Part shown: in pieces, positions 34,469 through 41,932 of the stretch
Layout of the letters: each line of letters starts with the position of its first letter
How positions within the stretch are numbered: the first letter of the stretch is position 1
DNA from: Streptomyces parvulus
GTDB taxonomy: Bacteria > Actinomycetota > Actinomycetes > Streptomycetales > Streptomycetaceae
Direction: 5' to 3'
Assembly (NCBI RefSeq): GCF_014648855.1
Contig: NZ_BMRX01000012.1
Coordinates: 186,001-250,000, forward strand
Length of the DNA: 64,000 nucleotides
Made by a program: the position numbers and the translations under genes
The notes under the pieces: model-generated
What the model was told of the DNA's origin: nothing
The model's database searches: none
Seen by the model: only the letters and a program-made list of their open reading frames with translations

Positions 34469-35884
34469 ATGGCGCTGCACTTTTCGGTGCCGGTTTCCCG
34501 GAATTCCGGCGAATCCCTCACCGCGCAGATCCAGCGTTTCATCAAACAGGAGATCCAGCGCGGCACCCTCCACCCCGGCACCCGGCTCCCGCCCAGCCGG
34601 TCGCTCGCCGTGGACCTGGAGGTCTCCCGCAGCGTGGTCGTCGAGGCGTACGCGCAGCTGGCCGCCGAGGGCTATCTGGAGGCGGTCCGCGGTGCGGGCA
34701 CGCGCGTGCGGAGCCACCTCTCGCGCGAAGCGGTGGTGCCGGTGCTGCTCGACGAGGGCCCGGTGCCGCCGATGCGCTGGGACCTGCGGCCCGGCAGCGA
34801 CAACGCCCCCGGCCTGCCCCGGCGGGAGTGGCTGACGGCCTATCAGCGCGCTCTGGGCGCCCCGCGGCCCCGCGGCACCACCCGCCCACACCTGGCCGGC
34901 GAGCCGGAACTGCGCGGCGAACTCGCCCGCCACCTCGGCCGGCTCCGGGGGGTGTCGGCCACGCCGAGCGGCGTCCTGGTGGTCGGTGGCTTCGCCCAGG
35001 CCCTCACCCTGCTGTGCGCCGTGCTGCCGGACCTGGGCGTCACCGAGCTGGCGGTGGAGGACCCCTGCCACCCCGGGCAGCGGCGCTTCGTCCGGGACAA
35101 CGGCCTGCGCGTCGTCCCGGTGCCGGTGGACGACGAGGGGATCGACGTCGACGCGCTCGCGGCGACCTCCGCCCGTGCCGTCCTCGTCACGCCGGCGCAC
35201 CAGTTCCCCACCGGATCCGTGCTCTCCGCCGCCCGGCGCGACGCGCTGGTCCGCTGGGCGCGCTCCGTCGACGGCTGGATCGTGGAGGACGACTACGACG
35301 GCGGGCTTTGGTACGACCGCCGCCTGCCCGGACCGCTGGCGCTCCAGCGCCTGGCCCCGGAACGGGTCGTCTACGCCGGCACCGCGAGCAAGGTCCTCGA
35401 CCCCGGCCTGCGCCTGGGCTGGCTCGCCGCCCCCGAGGAACTGCTGCACCGGCTGCTGCACGTCCGCGCCCGGCACGACCTGGGCACCGAGTCCTTCACC
35501 CAGCTCGCCCTGGCGGAACTGCTGCGCAGTGGGCTCTTCGACCGGCATCTGCGCCGGCTCTCCCAGCGCTGCGCGGTGCGGCGGCGGTCCCTGGAGGACG
35601 CCGTGCGCATCCATCTGCCGGGCGCGGCGGTCCGCGGTCCGGCCGCGGGCCTGCACGCGAGCGTCCGGCTGCCCGAGGGCACCGACGAGGCGGCGCTGGT
35701 CGCCGGCGCGCTGCGGCGCGGGGTGCTGGTGCGCGGCGGCACCGCGTTCGGCACCGCGCGCAACAGGGCCGAACCCGCGCTGGTCGTCGGCCACGCCCAT
35801 CTGCCCCGGACCGGGATAGCCGAGGCCCTCCACGCGATCGGCGCCGGGTTCAGCCCGCCGGGACCGGGCTCCCGGCGCCGGTGA
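34469..35884 (+). CDS. MocR-type (GntR wHTH + aminotransferase) PLP-dependent regulator
   Basis: Regulator of 471 aa. The N-terminal winged helix (GESLTAQIQRFIKQEIQRG, LPPSRSLAVDLEVSRSVVVEAY) is GntR type. The rest is a class I aminotransferase-like domain with the PLP-binding Lys308 in YAGTASKVLDPGLRLGWL and DDYDGGLWYDRR. MocR proteins sense PLP or amino-acid aldimines. ATG 34469 has GGAAGAG upstream; an ATG at 34430 would place box 2 inside the gene. It probably controls itself, trpD, trpEG and the DAHP synthase gene through shared boxes. Its 3' end overlaps trpG by 35 nt. Confidence 0.9.
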   Translation: MALHFSVPVSRNSGESLTAQIQRFIKQEIQRGTLHPGTRLPPSRSLAVDLEVSRSVVVEAYAQLAAEGYLEAVRGAGTRVRSHLSREAVVPVLLDEGPVPPMRWDLRPGSDNAPGLPRREWLTAYQRALGAPRPRGTTRPHLAGEPELRGELARHLGRLRGVSATPSGVLVVGGFAQALTLLCAVLPDLGVTELAVEDPCHPGQRRFVRDNGLRVVPVPVDDEGIDVDALAATSARAVLVTPAHQFPTGSVLSAARRDALVRWARSVDGWIVEDDYDGGLWYDRRLPGPLALQRLAPERVVYAGTASKVLDPGLRLGWLAAPEELLHRLLHVRARHDLGTESFTQLALAELLRSGLFDRHLRRLSQRCAVRRRSLEDAVRIHLPGAAVRGPAAGLHASVRLPEGTDEAALVAGALRRGVLVRGGTAFGTARNRAEPALVVGHAHLPRTGIAEALHAIGAGFSPPGPGSRRR

Positions 35885-36437
35885 GGAAGTTCTCGAACAG
35901 GCGCAGTCCGCCCGTGGTCATGATGCTCTCCGGATGGAACTGCACCCCGGCCACGGGCAGCGAACGGTGCCGCAGGGCCATCACGTATCCGTGGTCGACG
36001 GCGACCGCCGTGGTCACCAGGGGTTCCGGCAATGGTTCGGCGGCCACCAGCGAGTGGTAGCGCGTGGCCTCCAGGGTGTTCCCGAGCCCGGCGAACAGAC
36101 CGGCGCCGTCGTGGCGTACGGCGCTGGTCCGGCCGTGCATCACCTGCTGGGCGACCTCGACGCGCCCGCCGTACGCCAGGGCGATCGCCTGGTGCCCCAG
36201 ACAGACGCCGAGCAGGGGAACGCGGCCGGCGAAGCGGTGCACCAGTTCCACGTGACCGGAGTCGGCGGGATGGCCCGGACCTGGGCCGAGCACCACCGCG
36301 TCGGGCCCGAGGGCGGCCAGCTCGTCCGGCGTCCGGGTGCGGGAGCGCACGACCTCCGTCGACGCACCCAGCGTGCGCAGGTATTGGTTGATGACGTGCA
36401 CGAAGCTGTCGTACGCGTCGATGAGCAGCACCTTCAC
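35850..36437 (-). CDS. trpG: Anthranilate synthase glutamine amidotransferase subunit
   Basis: Supplies ammonia from glutamine to TrpE. The 195-aa class I amidotransferase has LLIDAYDSFVHVINQYL, VVLGPGPGHP, the catalytic Cys in LLGVCLGHQAIALAYGG, and the His-Glu pair in GVQFHPESIMT. GTG 36437 overlaps the trpE stop by 4 nt (GTGA), giving stoichiometric synthesis. The end overlaps the convergent MocR gene. A para-aminobenzoate role is possible for TrpG-like proteins but the partner is a TrpE type. Confidence 0.93.
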   Translation of the reverse strand: MKVLLIDAYDSFVHVINQYLRTLGASTEVVRSRTRTPDELAALGPDAVVLGPGPGHPADSGHVELVHRFAGRVPLLGVCLGHQAIALAYGGRVEVAQQVMHGRTSAVRHDGAGLFAGLGNTLEATRYHSLVAAEPLPEPLVTTAVAVDHGYVMALRHRSLPVAGVQFHPESIMTTGGLRLFENFLTGAGSPVPAG

Positions 36438-37960
36438 GGCAGCAGTTCCTCCCCGGTGAGCGCCCAGTGGGCGGCCCCCATCTTCGCCAGCGTCTCGCGC
36501 CATTCGGCCTCGGGCTCGGACTGCGCCACCAGGCCCGCGGAGCTCTGGGTGGAGTAGGCGGCGCCGTCGTACTCCACCGTTCGGATGCACAGCGCCAGTT
36601 CGCTCCACCCGCGCACGTCCCACAGCCCGACGGCGCCCGCGTAGGCGCCCCGGGCCTCGCGTTCCAGTCCGTCGAGGATCTCCATGGCGCGCAGCTTCGG
36701 CGCGCCGGTCATGGTGCCCGCGGGGAAGGTGGCGCGCACCGCGTCCCACACGGTCACACCGTCGGTGAGCCGTCCCGAGACGCCGGAGACCAGGTGGAAG
36801 ACGTGCGAATAGGCCTCCACCTCCATGAGTCGGTCGACCGGCAGCGTGTCCGGCCGGCACACCCGGCCGATGTCGTTGCGGCAGAGGTCCACCAGCATGA
36901 CGTGCTCGGCCTGTTCCTTGACGCTCTCCCGCATCTCCTTGATCCGCAGCCGGTTCTCCTCCTCGTCCGCGCCGCGCCGGGCGGTCCCCGCGATCGGGCG
37001 CATCGTGATCCGGTCGTCCTCGATCCGGAGGAAGAGTTCGGGGCTCGCCCCGATCAGCAGCGAGTCACCGCGCGGCGCGAGGTACATGTACGGCGACGGG
37101 TTGCGCGCGCGCAGCCGCCGGTAGACCTCCACGGGCGTCAGGTCGCTGCGCACGTCGACGCGGTGACCGATCTGGATCTGGTAGATGTCCCCGATCCGGA
37201 TGTGTTCAAGGCAGCGCTCCGCCCACCGCAGGAACGTCGCGCGGTCCAGGCTGTCGCGCACGGAACGGGGCTCGGGCGCCGGGGGCGCGGGGACCGCGGG
37301 CCGCCCGGCCGTGAGCGCGGCGAGACGGGCGAGCCCGGGGTCGGCACCGGTGCCGAGCGCGTCGCTCCCGGCCCGCAGCTCCCGGACCCGGCCGGTCTCA
37401 CGGTCGTAGCACACCGTGTGCCGGAAGAGGGCGAGCGTGATGTCCGGTCCGCGCGGAGTCTTGGTCCGGGGCCCGAACTCCTCCATGTGCCGGCTCGACT
37501 CGTAGGCGAGGCAGGTCAGGAAGCCGAAGGCGAACTCGGTCGCCGGGACGTCGCCGTCCACCTCGAAGGCGTCGCGCCCCACGGCGTCCAGGAACGTCCA
37601 CAGGAGGTCAGGGCGTTCGGCCCGGACCGCGGCCGCCGAACCGCCGCCCCCCGGCGGCGCGGCACAACGGGTGAGACCGAGACCGTCCGCGAGGCCGAGC
37701 AGGGTGGCGACGAGCACCGGTTCCCCGCTGATCCGCAGAAGCGTCGCGGCGTCCGCGTCCGCCAGGACCCGGATCTCCAGCAGCCGTCCGCATCCCAGGA
37801 AGGCCCGGTCGGGCGCCTGCCCCGCGCCCGAGGCGTTCTCGAGAACGTAGACGTCGTCCGCGGGGCGGGTGCGCAGCAGTTCCTCGTAGAGGTCGATCGG
37901 GTCGTGCGCCGGCAGTTCTGCCTCCGTGACGCGTATGTGAACGGGCGCGCTGCGTGCCAT
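36434..37960 (-). CDS. trpE: Anthranilate synthase component I (cluster copy)
   Basis: Makes anthranilate from chorismate. The 508-aa protein ends with the chorismate-binding domain: DIYQIQIGHRV, NPSPYMYLAPRG, the PIAGTARRG motif (Ala rather than the Lys of PabB, favouring anthranilate synthase), LVDLCRNDIGRV and FPAGTMTGAPKLRAMEIL. In the N-terminal tryptophan-sensing region the usual LLES is VLEN (Asn42 in place of Ser), which suggests altered feedback inhibition. ATG 37960 has GAGAGGA upstream. It is divergent from DAHP synthase across a 176-bp region with the shared operator. Confidence 0.93.
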   Translation of the reverse strand: MARSAPVHIRVTEAELPAHDPIDLYEELLRTRPADDVYVLENASGAGQAPDRAFLGCGRLLEIRVLADADAATLLRISGEPVLVATLLGLADGLGLTRCAAPPGGGGSAAAVRAERPDLLWTFLDAVGRDAFEVDGDVPATEFAFGFLTCLAYESSRHMEEFGPRTKTPRGPDITLALFRHTVCYDRETGRVRELRAGSDALGTGADPGLARLAALTAGRPAVPAPPAPEPRSVRDSLDRATFLRWAERCLEHIRIGDIYQIQIGHRVDVRSDLTPVEVYRRLRARNPSPYMYLAPRGDSLLIGASPELFLRIEDDRITMRPIAGTARRGADEEENRLRIKEMRESVKEQAEHVMLVDLCRNDIGRVCRPDTLPVDRLMEVEAYSHVFHLVSGVSGRLTDGVTVWDAVRATFPAGTMTGAPKLRAMEILDGLEREARGAYAGAVGLWDVRGWSELALCIRTVEYDGAAYSTQSSAGLVAQSEPEAEWRETLAKMGAAHWALTGEELLP

Positions 37961-38011
37961 TGTCCCATCCTCTCGTTCCCATGCCGGCAGACAGCGAATC
38001 AAAGGAAACCG

Positions 38012-38054
38012 TTGGTCGGACAGACCAATTCCGCCGCGCGTGTCCGGTCCACAT
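38012..38054. promoter_or_regulatory. Operator-like inverted repeat plus box between trpE and DAHP synthase
   Basis: TTGGTC (38012-38017) and GACCAA (38023-38028) form an exact inverted repeat with a 5-nt spacer. CAGACCAAT (38021-38029) and GGTCCACAT (38046-38054) repeat the two boxes seen beside the MocR gene at the identical 25-nt distance. This points to one regulator, probably the MocR protein, acting on both divergent promoters. The 5-nt spacer does not match the DasR dre site, which has contiguous arms. Confidence 0.65.
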
Positions 38055-38136
38055 CCGAATGACCTTGACGGGGAAAGCGCAGCCAATTGAAGTGAGATCT
38101 CCCGGTTCATGAGCGAAGCAGACCGAGGGGACAGAA

Positions 38137-39468
38137 ATGACGTCGGAACACCTGACCGGTCAGCGGCCGTCGGACGACCAGCAGCCGGAATGGCCGGACG
38201 CGGGTCGGCTGCGCGAGGTCACCGGGCGGCTGGCCGCGGCGCCACCACTCGTCTTCCCGGCGGAGTGCGAGGCGCTGCGCGCACGGCTCGCCGCGGTCGC
38301 CCGCGGGGAGGCGCTGCTGCTCCAGGGCGGCGACTGCGCGGAGACCTTCGCCTCCGCGACCGAGGAGTCGGTCGGCGGCAAGCTCCGCACGCTGCTCCAG
38401 ATGGCGGTCGTCCTGGCGCACGGCGCCTCGCTGCCGGTGGTCAAGGTGGGCCGGATGGCCGGCCAGTTCGCCAAGCCCCGGTCCCGGCCCTTCGAGGAGC
38501 GGGACGGCGTGCGGTTGCCCTCGTACCGGGGCGACGCCGTGAACGAACCCGGATTCTCGGCGCGCGAGCGCACCCCGGACCCGGCCCGCATGCTGCGGAT
38601 GTACGAGACGTCGTCCACCACACTCAACCTGGTGCGCGCGCTGACGGCCGGAGGCTTCGCGGACCTGGCGCGGGTGCACGAGTGGAACCGCGCGTTCGTC
38701 GCCGGCGCGTCCGACGGCCGGCGCTACGAGCGGCTGGCCGGCGAGATCCAGCGGGCGCTCGCCTTCCTGCGGGCCTGCGGGGGCGACACCCGGGCCACGG
38801 CCACGGCCGAGTTCCACGTCAGTCACGAGGCCCTGCTCCTCGACTACGAGCGTCCGCTGACCCGCACGGACCCGGAGACCGGCCGGACCTACGGCACCAG
38901 CGGTCACCTGCTGTGGGTGGGGGAGCGAACCCGCCGCCCCGACGGCCCGCACATCGACTACGCGGCCGGCGTCCGCAACCCGGTCGCGGTCAAGCTCGGT
39001 CCGGGCGTGGCGGCGGACACGGTCCTGCGGTACGTCGACCGGCTCGACCCGGACCGGGAGCCCGGGCGGCTGACGTTCGTCGTCCGCATGGGGGCGGAGC
39101 GGGTACGGGAGCGGCTGGCGCCGCTGGTGGAGAAGGTGGGCGCGGAGGGCGCCCTCGTCTGCTGGGTCTGCGACCCCATGCACGGGAACACGTTCGTCGC
39201 GCCCAGCGGCCACAAGACCCGGCACTTCGACGCGATCGCGGACGAGGTCCGCGGCTTCATGGAGGTGCACCGGTCCCTCGGCACCCATCCGGGCGGTGTG
39301 CACCTGGAACTCACCGGGGGCGACGTCACCGAGTGCCTGGGCGGCAGCGCCGGCGTCGATGTCGACACGCTGCCGCGGCGCTACGAGACGGCGTGCGATC
39401 CGCGCCTGAACCACTCACAGGCGCTGGACCTGGCCTTCCTGATCGCGGAGTGGTACCGCTCGGTGTGA
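38137..39468 (+). CDS. Class II (plant-type) DAHP synthase (cluster copy)
   Basis: First shikimate-pathway enzyme: condenses phosphoenolpyruvate and erythrose 4-phosphate. The 443-aa protein has the class II pattern LLLQGGDCAETFASATEESV, KVGRMAGQFAKPRS, NLVRALTAGGFADL, WVCDPMHGNTFVA and VHLELTGGDVTECLGG. ATG 38137 has GAGGGG upstream. Extra class II DAHP synthases in Streptomyces clusters boost chorismate supply for aromatic precursors; here it is divergent from trpEG under the shared operator, so the module pushes carbon to anthranilate. Confidence 0.95.
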   Translation: MTSEHLTGQRPSDDQQPEWPDAGRLREVTGRLAAAPPLVFPAECEALRARLAAVARGEALLLQGGDCAETFASATEESVGGKLRTLLQMAVVLAHGASLPVVKVGRMAGQFAKPRSRPFEERDGVRLPSYRGDAVNEPGFSARERTPDPARMLRMYETSSTTLNLVRALTAGGFADLARVHEWNRAFVAGASDGRRYERLAGEIQRALAFLRACGGDTRATATAEFHVSHEALLLDYERPLTRTDPETGRTYGTSGHLLWVGERTRRPDGPHIDYAAGVRNPVAVKLGPGVAADTVLRYVDRLDPDREPGRLTFVVRMGAERVRERLAPLVEKVGAEGALVCWVCDPMHGNTFVAPSGHKTRHFDAIADEVRGFMEVHRSLGTHPGGVHLELTGGDVTECLGGSAGVDVDTLPRRYETACDPRLNHSQALDLAFLIAEWYRSV

Positions 39469-39542
39469 CGCCCGGACGGGCCCGGCCGCCCCCTCCCACC
39501 CGGGAGCCGGGCCGCCCCCGGCCGCCCAGGAGCGGGCCCGGT

Positions 39543-40139
39543 TCAAGCCCGCAGCCGCTCCCGCGCCCCCATCAGCGCGAACCCCAGCAGATTCGCCCCC
39601 CGCCACCGCTCGGGATCCGTCGCCGCGGCGTCGTCCGCGGCGAGCCCGATGCCCCAGACGCGGTCGACGGGGCTCGCCTCGACCAGGACCCGCTCACCCG
39701 TGCCGAGCAGGTACGCGCGCAGCGCCGGGTCCGAGGCGAACTTGTGGACGCTGCCCTCGACGACGATCCGGAACCGCTCCCGCTCCCACACCGCCTCGTC
39801 GAAGCCGCGGACCAGCCGGCCCGCCTTCTTGGCCTCGGCGGGGTGGCCGGCGGCCAGGACGCGGCGCTCGGCCTCGGCGTCCTCGAAGAAGCGCGCTTTC
39901 CCGGCCATCATCCAGTGCTCGGCCGTCGCGTACTCCACGCCGGCGACGGTGAACGGCGACGGCCACCACTGGCTCAGGCAGCTCGGGCCGGTCCGGCCGC
40001 CCGGGAGCGGACGGTGACCCCAGAAGCAGAGGTACTCGACCCTCGCCCCCGCCCGGACCCTCGCGAGCAGTGCCTCCCTGCCGTCCACGGCCGGTGCCGC
40101 CTCCGTGACCCCGTCCGCCGCCCCCGTCATCCTGTCCAT
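39543..40139 (-). CDS. NADAR family N-glycosidase (YbiA-like)
   Basis: Protein of 198 aa of the NADAR/YbiA family, whose characterised members cleave the N-glycosidic bond of early riboflavin intermediates (and related ADP-ribose derivatives). Family features are YLCFWGHRP, CLSQWWPSPFTVAGVEYATAEHWMMAGKA, KKAGRLVRGFDEAVWERER and VWGIGLAADDAAATDPERWRGANLLGFALM. ATG 40139 or 40130 may start translation. It ends 74 nt from the DAHP synthase stop, convergent, and seems to be the first core gene after the cluster. Confidence 0.88.
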   Translation of the reverse strand: MDRMTGAADGVTEAAPAVDGREALLARVRAGARVEYLCFWGHRPLPGGRTGPSCLSQWWPSPFTVAGVEYATAEHWMMAGKARFFEDAEAERRVLAAGHPAEAKKAGRLVRGFDEAVWERERFRIVVEGSVHKFASDPALRAYLLGTGERVLVEASPVDRVWGIGLAADDAAATDPERWRGANLLGFALMGARERLRA

Positions 40140-40211
40140 GCACGCGAGTCTGGCACGCGCCACGGACACTCCGTCCGGGCTTTTCCGTGGCGACTCGACA
40201 CCTGGTCGACA

Positions 40212-40247
40212 GATTCCGTCGCGTAACCAAATGGCAACAACGGAATC
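40212..40247. promoter_or_regulatory. 7-bp inverted repeat upstream of aldehyde dehydrogenase
   Basis: GATTCCG (40212-40218) and CGGAATC (40241-40247) are exact reverse complements 22 nt apart in an AT-richer stretch (GTAACCAAATGGCAACAA between). They lie 95 nt upstream of the dehydrogenase start in a 202-bp divergent region. It is a candidate operator for the polyamine operon. Confidence 0.4.
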
Positions 40248-40341
40248 ACTTGTTGGAGGCCTACTGCTCTGCCAGGATCGGCACTCACATCGAGCCTGAG
40301 CCACGCCGGCCCCCGCCACGGGGAGACCGAGGAGAGCCGAC

Positions 40342-41877
40342 ATGCACAACCCGGGCAACGCCACCCCGGACCGATTCCCGGCCCAGGACCGCTTCGCGGA
40401 CGGCGCCCAGTACATCGCGGGCCGCCTGAGGAAGGGCACCTCCGGGCGCACCCACACCGTCGTCGATCCGGCGACCGGCGAGGACGTCCTGACCTACGAG
40501 CTGGCCGGCCCCGACGACGTCGACGCGGCCGTCGCCGCCGCCCGGGCGGCGTTCCCGGGCTGGGCCGGAGCCACGCCGGGCGAGCGCTCCGACGCGCTGC
40601 ACCGGTTCGCCGCCGTCCTCGCCGACCGCGCCGAGGACTTCGCCCGCGCGGAGTCCCTCCAGTGCGGCAAGCCCCTGAAGCTGACCCGCGAGTTCGACGT
40701 ACCGGGCAGCATCGACAACACGGCCTTCTTCGCCGGCGCCGCCCGGCACCTCCAGGGCCAGTCGGCGGGGGAGTACTCCGGCGACCACACCTCGTACGTC
40801 CGGCGCGAGCCGATCGGCGTGGTCGGCTCCATCGCGCCCTGGAACTACCCCCTCCAGATGGCCGCCTGGAAGATCCTCCCGGCGATCGCCGCGGGCAACA
40901 CCATCGTGCTCAAGCCCGCCGAGATCACGCCGCTGACCTCCCTGATGTTCGCCGAGGCCGCCACGGCCGCCGGCATCCCGGACGGTGTGATCAACATCGT
41001 CAGCGGCACCGGGCGGGAGGCCGGCGAGCACCTGGTCGGCCACCCCGACGTCGCCATGACCTCCTTCACCGGCTCCACCGCCGTCGGCAAGCGCGTCGCC
41101 GAGGTCGCCACCGCCACCGTCAAGCGCCTCCACCTGGAGCTGGGCGGCAAGGCACCCTTCCTGGTCTTCGACGACGCCGACCTGGACGCCGCCGTGCACG
41201 GCGCGGTCGCGGGCGCGCTGATCAACACCGGCCAGGACTGCACCGCCGCCACGCGCGCGTACGTGCAGCGGCCCCTGTACGAGGCGTTCGTCGAGAAGAC
41301 CGCCGCCCTCATGGACACCGTGCGGGTCGGCGACCCCTTCGCCCCGGGCACCGACCTCGGCCCGCTGGTCAGCCACGTCCAGCGGGACCGCGTCGCCGGC
41401 TTCGTCGAGCGGGCGCGCTCCTACGCGCGCGTGGTGGCCGGCGGCGAGGCACCACGGGGCGACCTCAAGGACGGCGCCTTCTACCGGCCCACCCTCATCG
41501 CGGACGCCGCGCAGGACAGCGAGGCGGTCCAGGCCGAGATCTTCGGCCCCGTCCTGGTCGTGCTGCCCTTCGACACCGACGACGAGGGCATCCGGCTGGC
41601 CAACGACACGCCGTACGGGCTCGCCGCCTCCGCCTGGAGCCGGGACGTGTACCGGGCGAACCGCGCCACCCGCGAGATCAAGGCGGGCTGCGTGTGGGTC
41701 AACGACCACATCCCGATCATCAGCGAGATGCCGCACGGCGGATACAAGGCGTCCGGCTACGGCAAGGACATGTCGGCCTACTCCTTCGAGGAGTACACAC
41801 AGGTCAAGCACGTCATGTTCGACAACACCGCGGTGGCGGCCAAGGACTGGCACCGCACCGTCTTCGGGGACCGATAG
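40342..41877 (+). CDS. Gamma-aminobutyraldehyde dehydrogenase family protein
   Basis: Aldehyde dehydrogenase of 511 aa leading the second polyamine block. NAD site APWNYPLQMAAWKILPAIAAGN, Glu segment LHLELGGKAPFLVF, catalytic Cys in INTGQDCTAATRAYV. It resembles PatD/PuuC enzymes that oxidise 4-aminobutanal. ATG 40342 follows GAGGAGAG. It is paralogous to 13895-15334 but has a longer N-terminus. The binding-protein gene starts 55 nt after the stop, so it is probably cotranscribed with the polyamine importer. Confidence 0.9.
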   Translation: MHNPGNATPDRFPAQDRFADGAQYIAGRLRKGTSGRTHTVVDPATGEDVLTYELAGPDDVDAAVAAARAAFPGWAGATPGERSDALHRFAAVLADRAEDFARAESLQCGKPLKLTREFDVPGSIDNTAFFAGAARHLQGQSAGEYSGDHTSYVRREPIGVVGSIAPWNYPLQMAAWKILPAIAAGNTIVLKPAEITPLTSLMFAEAATAAGIPDGVINIVSGTGREAGEHLVGHPDVAMTSFTGSTAVGKRVAEVATATVKRLHLELGGKAPFLVFDDADLDAAVHGAVAGALINTGQDCTAATRAYVQRPLYEAFVEKTAALMDTVRVGDPFAPGTDLGPLVSHVQRDRVAGFVERARSYARVVAGGEAPRGDLKDGAFYRPTLIADAAQDSEAVQAEIFGPVLVVLPFDTDDEGIRLANDTPYGLAASAWSRDVYRANRATREIKAGCVWVNDHIPIISEMPHGGYKASGYGKDMSAYSFEEYTQVKHVMFDNTAVAAKDWHRTVFGDR

Positions 41878-41932
41878 TCACGTCGAGAGGCCGCCGACCA
41901 CGGCCGACCCACCCGAAAGGGCAACCACGCGC

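Larger units (their letters stand above)
20683..39468. other. Biosynthetic gene cluster: tryptophan-derived, PrnB type, no megasynthase
   Basis: Fifteen genes with consistent secondary-metabolite logic. Left operon (20683-33178, all plus strand): flavin monooxygenase, HpaB-type hydroxylase, MFS exporter, NmrA-like reductase, KSQ, PrnB homologue, second flavin monooxygenase, DsbA-like protein, exported flavin oxidase, TrpC; six of its junctions are stop-start overlaps or nearly so. Right part: trpD, mocR-type regulator, trpG, trpE, DAHP synthase, arranged around two divergent promoters. Borders are inferred from function; no integrase, tRNA or direct repeat marks them. Confidence 0.8.

Noticed and set aside
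36434..37960. Para-aminobenzoate or salicylate synthase
   Set aside because: The active-site motif is PIAGT, not the PIKGT of PabB, and adjacent trpD and trpC fit anthranilate use.
38012..38028. DasR dre site in the trpE/DAHP synthase promoter
   Set aside because: The arms TTGGTC and GACCAA match half-sites, but the 5-nt spacer breaks the 16-bp dre symmetry, and the associated GGTCCACAT box is repeated beside the MocR gene.
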